Shown here piece after piece: positions 6,740-11,878 of a DNA stretch of 11,878 nt. Position 1 is the stretch's first letter. Each line of letters starts with the position of its first letter. The notes beneath the pieces are model-generated. The model was not told the DNA's origin, made no database searches, and worked only from the letters and a program-made list of their open reading frames with translations. The position numbers and the translations under genes are program-made. The DNA is taken from assembly GCA_947499175.1 (NCBI GenBank), contig CANMNU010000035.1, forward strand, positions 1 to 11,878, given 5' to 3'. This DNA is from Alphaproteobacteria bacterium (GTDB lineage: Bacteria; Pseudomonadota; Alphaproteobacteria; Paracaedibacterales; CAITNM01).

Positions 6740-8002
6740 TTATTTTTCTTCAAAATATCCTAAGATATTAGCGTAATCAGCTTTAAGATCAATCATATCA
6801 CAATCCTTAATAACTGCTGGACGAGCTCTTTGATTATCATAATAACACCACTCACCTTTCACCTTATCATAATAAATCGATCTAGCATGACAGTAAGAAT
6901 TATTGGGACTCCCCACCAATGACACTACAAAATCTCCACTATAAGTTTTCTTATCAACTATTAAAGTTCCATCAGATGAAAATTGCTTAGCATTGTCCCA
7001 AGAAGGTATCCTTTTGTATGGTCTGCCAAAAAGAAAATCTTCTTTCCAGTACACATTAGCAATAAAATAACCTCTTCCCCAAGTATCCATTTCTTTTGCC
7101 ATTCGTTTTTGAACATACACGCCAATAGCCTTTACAACCTCAACGTTAGATGGATGCAATTTTTTTTCTTCAGTGGTTTTAATATTGTCAATCTCATCCT
7201 TTTTAATTTTGATGCCACTTATATAATAATTTCCATATGTATCCTTAAATATCTGCGAAGCTAATTCTTTGCTTAATCTTTTATTTTGCGCCACTGCATA
7301 CAAATATGAATACAAATTACAAGCCCAATCACTATATTTTTGCTTAAATGCATCATCATTACCGCTTAATGCTATAAATTCATCACCAGCACTCATGGCA
7401 TCCTTTGGTAATGTATTTCTACGCTCAGCGTACATAAGCTCATTAACTTTTTTAGCATACGCATTTAATATTTCTTCATCCTTAATTTCGGTACTATGTA
7501 TATACTGTGGAATTATTCCACTGCTATGTTTATTGTACAAACGTATAAACTTTAAAGTATCAGTATAAAGCTCCAATTCTCCATCACTAACATTTACACA
7601 TACTAACCCTTGGCAAAAACCACGCCCATGCATAATTGCCCTAGCTATATCTTTTAAATATTGAGAAAAATCATTTAAAGATTGTTTACCAGTAAGTCTA
7701 ACAAGTGCTAATCGTAAGTTAACATCCTGTGCTTTTTCAATATAATATTCATTTGCTATACCGCAAGCTAATAAGTCTTTAATGAAAACAAGAGCAGCTA
7801 TAGAATAATATTGAAGCTCATTAGGGCCATTCATTATTTGTTGGATTGATTCTTTAACTACAGGATTATGAATAAACCGCTTTACAGCATCATGGCTTAA
7901 GGGCTCACTGGTCAAAGGTTCAATTGTGCTTGTAAAACCAGCACTCCAACAAAACATACCAATAAGACAAACTTTACGTACGATTTTAATGATTTTTTGC
8001 AT
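6740..8002 (-). CDS. exported protein, tandem paralog B, with a USP-like C-terminal block
   Basis: This 420-residue protein is homologous to paralog A (5183-6484) from its signal peptide (KIIKIVRKVCLIGMFCWSAGF) to near the C-terminus. It keeps MHGRGFxQGLVCV (124-136), DWACNLYSYLYAVAQ (225-239), RPYKRIPSW (327-335), YSGDFVV (354-360), C371-H372 and W385-C-Y-Y-D-N390. These are the same candidate His/Asp box and cysteines. The copies differ by small indels around residues 60-110 and 300-345, and in the last 30 residues, as expected of an old duplication under selection. GAAAGG lies 12 bases before the ATG. The gene is 255 bases upstream of paralog A on the same strand. Function is unknown; a secreted cysteine hydrolase is the leading inference. 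Confidence 0.75.
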   Translation of the reverse strand: MQKIIKIVRKVCLIGMFCWSAGFTSTIEPLTSEPLSHDAVKRFIHNPVVKESIQQIMNGPNELQYYSIAALVFIKDLLACGIANEYYIEKAQDVNLRLALVRLTGKQSLNDFSQYLKDIARAIMHGRGFCQGLVCVNVSDGELELYTDTLKFIRLYNKHSSGIIPQYIHSTEIKDEEILNAYAKKVNELMYAERRNTLPKDAMSAGDEFIALSGNDDAFKQKYSDWACNLYSYLYAVAQNKRLSKELASQIFKDTYGNYYISGIKIKKDEIDNIKTTEEKKLHPSNVEVVKAIGVYVQKRMAKEMDTWGRGYFIANVYWKEDFLFGRPYKRIPSWDNAKQFSSDGTLIVDKKTYSGDFVVSLVGSPNNSYCHARSIYYDKVKGEWCYYDNQRARPAVIKDCDMIDLKADYANILGYFEEK

Positions 8003-8015
8003 GTTTAAAAGCCTT

Positions 8016-8204
8016 TCAAATTTTTAAATTAGACAGACCCGTTATTTGTATTATGAATTTACCACAAAAAATATTAAGCGGCCACTTTTGCAAAATTCTT
8101 TGAAAAAGCATCAGGTCAAAATATTCAAGAAAAGTGCCGATCTGCAACAATCCAATTGATTCTCTTTGGCTTTTGGTTAACGAAGATAGCAGTTTCATAG
8201 ACAA
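8016..8204 (-). pseudogene. N-terminal fragment of an MFS transporter
   Basis: The open frame gives 62 residues, or 60 from the ATG at 8198. Residues 1-34 (SSLTKSQRESIGLLQ, then IGTFLEYFDLMLF) match the start of MFS transporters of the ProP/metabolite:H+ symporter type common in intracellular alphaproteobacteria, where GTFLEYFDLMLY opens the first membrane helix. After about 8103 the similarity stops and the frame runs through unrelated sequence into the 5' region of paralog B. It therefore cannot be a working transporter, which would need about 400 residues. The original start signals seem intact: AAGG lies upstream of the TTG/ATG. It is best read as a deletion remnant that now sits across the promoter of the exported gene. 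Confidence 0.65.
8050..8055 (-). promoter_or_regulatory. candidate -10 box of paralog B
   Basis: Minus-strand CATAAT lies 47 bases from the ATG at 8002, at the same place (one-base offset) as TATATA upstream of paralog A. The 45-60 bases between it and the start are clearly homologous between the copies (shared TCTAATTTAAAA and GAAAG). No convincing -35 is seen. Confidence 0.3.
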
Positions 8205-8354
8205 AATGCCTTATTTTAAAAGACCACTGCTGAAGAAGTAGATAATTTGATAAACTCTGTATAGCGTGAGATTTAAGTTAAATTTTACGCATAGTGGAAA
8301 CTCTAAAAAATCGTTTATTTACCATTTTTAAACTCACCACACTTTACAATAAAA
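8205..8354. other. AT-rich intergenic DNA with nothing recognised
   Basis: This stretch lies between the MFS fragment and the leuS promoter. No open frame with protein character, tRNA, hairpin with a T run, or repeat shared with the rest of the window was seen on either strand. Confidence 0.5.
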
Positions 8355-8383
8355 TTGACAGATAACTCTGAAAACGCTTATCT
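8355..8383 (+). promoter_or_regulatory. candidate leuS promoter
   Basis: A perfect TTGACA -35 (8355-8360) is followed after 17 bases by TTATCT (8378-8383), a poor -10; TATCTA one base later is an alternative. The leuS ATG lies about 30 bases beyond, giving a short leader. No Shine-Dalgarno precedes the ATG. Confidence 0.4.
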
Positions 8384-8412
8384 AGAACAAGTAAAAAGTA
8401 TCTTTAGTTAGC

Positions 8413-10917
8413 ATGTCGTATCCGTTTTTAAGTATTGAAAAAAAGTGGCAAAATTTTTGGGCAAACAACAACTGCTTTAAGGTTTCTGATCAAGGTGATA
8501 AGCCCAAAGCTTATATTTTGGAAATGCTCCCCTACCCTTCAGGGCGCATTCACATGGGACATGTACGCAATTACACTCTGGGTGACGCCATGGCACGCTT
8601 TAAAACAGCCCAAGGTTTTCGGGTTTTGCACCCAATGGGGTGGGATTCCTTTGGCCTTCCAGCCGAAAATGCCGCTATGCAAAATAATACCCACCCTGCA
8701 GTTTGGACAAAGCAAAATATAGCAGACATGAAAGTGCAACTCAGCTCGCTCGGTTTTTCCTATGATTGGGACCGTGAAGTTAGCACCTGTGAGCCAAATT
8801 ATTATGGCCAGGAACAAAATTTATTTTTAGATTTTTATGAAAAAGAGTTAGTTTACCGTAAAGAATCTTGGGTCAATTGGGACCCTGTTGAAAACAGCGT
8901 ACTCGCTAATGAACAAGTTGTTGATGGCAAAGGTTGGCGTTCAGGCGCTAACGTTGAACGCCGCCTACTAAACCAGTGGTATTTAAAAATTACAGCTTAT
9001 GCCCAAGAACTAATTGATAGCTTAAAAGACCTTTCCGGCTGGCCTGAAAAAGTTCTTAAAATGCAAGAAAATTGGATTGGACGTTCTGAAGGGACATTAG
9101 TAACTTTTAATATTTCAGGTCAAAGCGAGAATCTAACTATTTATACAACGCGTCAGGAAACTCTATATGGCGCTTCTTTTATTGCCATTGCCCCGCAACA
9201 CCCAATTGCAAAAGAAGCGGCAAAAACTAATCAAGGACTAGCTGAATTTATAAAAGAATGCCAACTAATGGCAACAACCGAAGAAGCCATGTCAACAGCT
9301 CAAAAAAAAGGCTATGCACTTGGAATTGATGCCATTCACCCAATCACCAAGCAACCAATCCCCATTTATACAGCAAATTTCGTACTAATGGATTATGGTA
9401 CTGGCGCCTTGTTTGGTTGCCCGGCCCACGATGCACGCGACTTTGAATTTGCCATAAAATATAATTTGCCAATCAAACGCATAATCACTTCAAATACAGA
9501 ACTACCCCACCTTGAAACAACCGGCATTATGGTTGATTCAGACATGTTAAATGGTATGGATTGCGCCACTGCCAAGACAGCGATGATTAATTATTTAGAA
9601 TTAAACAACTTAGGTAAACGTCAAGTAAATTATCGCTTACGCGATTGGCTAGTTTCACGCCAACGTTATTGGGGTTGCCCAATTCCAATTATTTATTGTG
9701 ATGATTGTGGCGCCGTTCCTGTGCCAAAAGCTGATTTGCCAGTAAAATTACCAGAAGACGTAACTTTTGATAAAACTGGCAATCCTCTTGATCACCACCC
9801 CACTTGGAAACACACCAATTGCCCCAAGTGCCAAAAACCAGCAACCCGCGAAACTGATACTTTAGATACTTTTTTTGAAAGTTCTTGGTACTTTATGCGC
9901 TATTGCTGCCCAAAATCTGAACAACCAATTGATGTAAAAACTGTTCAAAATTGGCTACCAGTTGATCAATACATAGGTGGAATTGAACACGCAGTCTTAC
10001 ACCTTTTATATGCGCGTTTTTTCACCAAAGCTATGCGTGATTGCGGTTATGCAAATATTAACGAACCATTTAAAAATCTTATGACCCAAGGCATGGTTTG
10101 TCACGCCACCTATAAAAGTAGCAACGGTCAATGGCTTTACCCAACTGAGGTTGAAAAAACCAATTCCGGATTTATCAAAATTGCTGATGGCACCCCAGTT
10201 ACCCAAGGTCGCCAAGAAAAAATGAGTAAATCTAAAAAGAATCTAGTTGACCCGCAAGCAATTATTGAAGGCTATGGCGCCGATGTTGCACGCCTTTTCA
10301 TTATGTCAGATACCCCACCAGAAAAAGATTTTGATTGGTGCGATGATGGCTTAGAGGGCAGCTGGAGATACATCAATCGCCTGTGGCGTCTTGGTGAACA
10401 AATCGGTGAACACAAAAATAATAACAATACTGGCGATGCAACCCTTAAAAAAACTGCACACCAATATTTACATAAAATTACTAAATCTTACGAAGAATAT
10501 GCATTCAATAAAGTTCTAGCCTTTTGCCGCGAATTAACCAGGGAAATTGAAGGCACGCGCAATATTTGCAGCACATCAGCCGTAATTGATGCATTTTCAA
10601 TGCTCATTCAAGCTATTAATCCAATCATACCTCATGTTGCACACGAGCTTTGGACCAACTTGCATAGCCAAACATTTGTCGATTCTGTGCCTTGGCCAAA
10701 AGTTGACTCAACACTTTTAGAAAATGATCAGTTTACTTTGGCTGTACAAGTTAATGGTAAACTACGTGGCAGCATTGAAGCTACCGCATATGATGATGAC
10801 GCAACTATTACCAATAAAGCCATGGAGCTTCCAATAGTTCAATTAGCTATAAATGGCCTTACGGTTAGAAAAACTATTATAGTTCCCAAACGCATTATTA
10901 ATATGGTAGCATCATGA
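8413..10917 (+). CDS. leuS: leucyl-tRNA synthetase
   Basis: This 834-residue class I aminoacyl-tRNA synthetase charges tRNA-Leu in the cytosol. The N-terminus (IEKKWQNFW) is typical. The HIGH motif is HMGH (47-50) in PYPSGRIHMGHVRNY. The CP1 editing domain carries the threonine-rich TTRQETLYG (245-253) and the conserved Asp of HDARD (339-343). A zinc-binding pair CDDC (429-432) and CPKC (470-473) is intact. KMSKS is exact (603-607). The C-terminal VNGKLRG and related residues belong to the tRNA-binding end. Length is close to the usual 820-880. The ATG at 8413 matches the family start, though no ribosome binding site is seen. The stop overlaps the next ATG (ATGA), so it is translationally coupled to lptE. 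Confidence 0.98.
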   Translation: MSYPFLSIEKKWQNFWANNNCFKVSDQGDKPKAYILEMLPYPSGRIHMGHVRNYTLGDAMARFKTAQGFRVLHPMGWDSFGLPAENAAMQNNTHPAVWTKQNIADMKVQLSSLGFSYDWDREVSTCEPNYYGQEQNLFLDFYEKELVYRKESWVNWDPVENSVLANEQVVDGKGWRSGANVERRLLNQWYLKITAYAQELIDSLKDLSGWPEKVLKMQENWIGRSEGTLVTFNISGQSENLTIYTTRQETLYGASFIAIAPQHPIAKEAAKTNQGLAEFIKECQLMATTEEAMSTAQKKGYALGIDAIHPITKQPIPIYTANFVLMDYGTGALFGCPAHDARDFEFAIKYNLPIKRIITSNTELPHLETTGIMVDSDMLNGMDCATAKTAMINYLELNNLGKRQVNYRLRDWLVSRQRYWGCPIPIIYCDDCGAVPVPKADLPVKLPEDVTFDKTGNPLDHHPTWKHTNCPKCQKPATRETDTLDTFFESSWYFMRYCCPKSEQPIDVKTVQNWLPVDQYIGGIEHAVLHLLYARFFTKAMRDCGYANINEPFKNLMTQGMVCHATYKSSNGQWLYPTEVEKTNSGFIKIADGTPVTQGRQEKMSKSKKNLVDPQAIIEGYGADVARLFIMSDTPPEKDFDWCDDGLEGSWRYINRLWRLGEQIGEHKNNNNTGDATLKKTAHQYLHKITKSYEEYAFNKVLAFCRELTREIEGTRNICSTSAVIDAFSMLIQAINPIIPHVAHELWTNLHSQTFVDSVPWPKVDSTLLENDQFTLAVQVNGKLRGSIEATAYDDDATITNKAMELPIVQLAINGLTVRKTIIVPKRIINMVAS

Positions 10918-11402
10918 AAAAAATATTACTTACATTTAGCGTACTTTGTTTAACTGCGTGCAACTTTACGCCAATGCTTGCTAAAAATAATAGTCAAGCT
11001 AATTCATCAGGATCACGTTTAGTCGTTGAAAGCCTCAATAAAGATGGCGCCAGCTATGTCGTACAAATGCTTAGACAACGCTTAGAAAATATTCATGGCA
11101 ACCTGAATTTAGATAAGAGCTATAAAACTAACATACGCATTAGCGAAGAATCAGGAAACCTTGCTTATGCTGCTGATGCCACCGCCACCAGATCAATGAT
11201 GCGCATGATTGCCCAAATTATCATCAGCTGTGAAGGCCAAACAGTTTATGAAACAAAATTATCAAATGTCACTTCCTATTCGCAAAATGCCAATGACGAA
11301 TTTGCCAATCAAAGTGCCGTATCAGGAGCCCAAGAACGCCTGATTGAAGCCATAAGCATTGATATAAGCCGCGAGTTGCAAAAGTTTGCCAAAACTTTGT
11401 GA
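10914..11402 (+). CDS. lptE: LPS assembly lipoprotein LptE-like
   Basis: This 162-residue protein has a lipoprotein signal: MKK, a hydrophobic core, and the lipobox LTAC, with Cys16 as the lipidated residue. In alphaproteobacteria the small lipoprotein overlapping the 3' end of leuS is LptE, which plugs the LptD barrel and helps insert LPS into the outer membrane. The mature part, about 147 residues, has the family layout: a polar N-terminal strand, a helix rich in VQMLRQRLE, alternating strands (YKTNIRISEE, then TATRSMMRMIAQIIISC), and a C-terminal helix (AQERLIEAISIDISRELQKFAKTL). Primary sequence is poorly conserved in this family, so the call leans on gene order and lipobox. The usual next gene, holA, does not follow. 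Confidence 0.85.
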   Translation: MKKILLTFSVLCLTACNFTPMLAKNNSQANSSGSRLVVESLNKDGASYVVQMLRQRLENIHGNLNLDKSYKTNIRISEESGNLAYAADATATRSMMRMIAQIIISCEGQTVYETKLSNVTSYSQNANDEFANQSAVSGAQERLIEAISIDISRELQKFAKTL

Positions 11403-11424
11403 AAATGTATATTTGTTAGTGTAA

Positions 11425-11433
11425 TTATCCACA
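11425..11433 (+). promoter_or_regulatory. single perfect DnaA-box sequence
   Basis: TTATCCACA is the exact DnaA-box consensus. Only one copy was noticed in the window, with no iterated boxes or dnaA/parAB genes, so it is not an origin on this evidence and may be chance. Confidence 0.25.
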
Positions 11434-11445
11434 AACAAAACCATA

Positions 11446-11480
11446 TTACAGGAATGACAATTTTACAGGAAAATTTACAG
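11446..11480 (+). repeat. short direct repeats TTACAGGAA
   Basis: TTACAGGAA occurs at 11446-11454 and 11463-11471, with a partial TTACAG at 11475-11480. They lie between lptE and the palindromic repeat. Their role is unknown. Confidence 0.4.
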
Positions 11481-11520
11481 CGTAACTGCTAGGAGCATCG
11501 CGACGCGGCAGTCCAGTGGG
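11481..11520 (+). repeat. dispersed palindromic repeat element
   Basis: This is a GC-rich island in AT-rich DNA. ACTGC (11485-11489) pairs with GCAGT (11508-11512) around AGGAGC-ATCGCGAC-GCG, whose centre TCGCGA is itself palindromic. The order matches a repeat known from many bacterial genomes, including rickettsial ones, with a core like ATTGCGAGGAGC ... GCGACGCGGCAATCC. Here the outer ATTGC/GCAAT arms have become ACTGC/GCAGT, a paired change that keeps the hairpin. It could also end leuS-lptE transcription. Confidence 0.55.
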
Positions 11521-11531
11521 TAGTATCGTTA

Positions 11532-11780
11532 TCAAACAATCTCTGGGTACAAATCGCGCCAGGTTGTATTAGCGAGTTCAATCAATTTAATTTTGTCAGC
11601 CCTAGACCCAGCTTTAATCTGTTTTTCAAAAGCTATTGCCTGTTCCATGGTCGCGTGAAGCTCGAAATAAACCAAAATTATGCAATCATATTTTTTGGTA
11701 AATCCATCTATTGCATGTGACCTATGCTGATAACCCCAATTCTGGATTAGAAGTGAGTATTTGCGAGAGTTAGAAGGCAG
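11532..11780 (-). pseudogene. C-terminal remnant of a GIY-YIG endonuclease-family gene
   Basis: The minus frame is open from about 11786 to a TGA at 11532-11534. It reads GYQHRSHAIDGFTKKYDC, then ILVYFELHATMEQAIAFEKQ, IKAGSRADKIKLIE, and W-RDLYPEIV at the end. This is the C-terminal two thirds of the small single-domain GIY-YIG (UPF0213-like) proteins, whose usual text is YEH-x-GFTKKY-x-LVYYE-x-AI-REKQIK-x-SR-KKI-LIE-x-W-DLY. The GIY and YIG motifs and a start codon are missing, and the usual REKQIK is FEKQIK, although the Glu is kept. An in-frame stop lies upstream (11787-11789). The break is close to the transposase gene, so insertion of the mobile element is the likely cause. Confidence 0.75.
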
Positions 11781-11783
11781 TTT

Positions 11784-11799
11784 TAGCTAAGATTAGCTA
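11784..11799. repeat. palindrome upstream of the transposase start
   Basis: TAGCTAA-GA-TTAGCTA is a perfect 7-bp inverted repeat, 22 bases before the transposase ATG. It lies where the left end or leader of the insertion sequence is expected. It may be part of the element or of its regulation; the element's terminal repeat itself cannot be fixed from one end. Confidence 0.35.
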
Positions 11800-11821
11800 T
11801 TGATTTAATAAACGGCCTTCC

Positions 11822-11878
11822 ATGAAGAAAGATATCACAGACTTATTTGTTTTGCTGGATGATTTTTGCGCAGAATAT
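11822..11878 (+). mobile_element. 5' end of an IS982-type transposase gene
   Basis: An ATG at 11822 opens a frame that runs off the window after 19 codons (KKDITDLFVLLDDFCAEY). The pattern ITDLF-x-DDFC matches the N-terminus of IS982-family transposases, DDE enzymes common in Rickettsiales and Holosporales genomes. Only this tip is visible, so the catalytic domain and integrity of the copy cannot be judged. The preceding sequence has no clear Shine-Dalgarno. The left end of the element probably lies between 11760 and 11785, next to the broken GIY-YIG gene. Confidence 0.6.

Noticed and set aside
5438..7264. Two similar 93-residue plus-strand frames (5438-5719 and 6983-7264) antisense to the two paralogs
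   Set aside because: They fall at the same place in both copies and resemble each other only because the minus-strand genes are homologous; no start signals or protein character of their own.
7269..7568. 99-residue plus-strand frame inside paralog B
   Set aside because: Complement of a conserved coding block of paralog B; the equivalent frame is not kept in paralog A.
5183..8002. Lipoprotein signal in the two paralogs (cysteine in GMFC)
   Set aside because: The residue before the cysteine is Phe, not Gly/Ala/Ser, so the lipobox rule is not met.
8539..8817. Minus-strand frames inside leuS (also 9393-9575 and 10006-10215)
   Set aside because: Shadows of the long, well-supported leuS coding frame.
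1..11878. CRISPR array, rRNA, riboswitch or prophage genes
   Set aside because: No regularly spaced repeats, rRNA-like blocks, conserved riboswitch cores or phage structural proteins were seen on either strand.

Overview
The window is AT-rich bacterial chromosome and reads like an intracellular or host-associated alphaproteobacterium of the Rickettsiales/Holosporales kind. That placement is an inference. It rests on the leuS-lptE pair overlapping by ATGA (an alphaproteobacterial arrangement), an AmpG-type permease beside a MutT-like NUDIX hydrolase, decayed gene pieces between intact genes, an insertion-sequence transposase of IS982 type, and a dispersed palindromic repeat of a kind found in such genomes.

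Layout. Positions 129-632 (minus) hold a small exported protein of unknown function. Positions 768-3544 (minus) are a compact housekeeping run, transcribed in the order hemC (porphobilinogen deaminase), tRNA-Ser(UGA), ampG (muropeptide permease), mutT-like NUDIX gene, with gaps of only 10 to 25 bases. recR diverges from hemC across 43 bp and ends at 4184, where a hairpin separates it from the convergent minus-strand genes.

Positions 4232-8002 (minus) are the accessory core: two tandem paralogous exported proteins of 420 and 433 residues, followed downstream by an exported coiled-coil protein of 295 residues. None belongs to a family I recognise. The two paralogs share a C-terminal block (CH, then about 13 residues later WCYYDN) that resembles the His/Asp box of ubiquitin-specific proteases. 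This suggests, without proving, secreted papain-fold or deubiquitinase-like enzymes acting on a host. Their upstream regions are duplicated too, and lie among gene debris that includes the first ~34 codons of an MFS transporter.

Positions 8413-11402 (plus) are leuS and lptE (LPS assembly lipoprotein). The holA gene that often follows in alphaproteobacteria is not there. Instead come a perfect DnaA-box sequence, short direct repeats, a dispersed palindromic repeat, the C-terminal remnant of a GIY-YIG endonuclease gene, and the first 19 codons of an IS982-type transposase running off the window. This end looks like a rearrangement or insertion junction.
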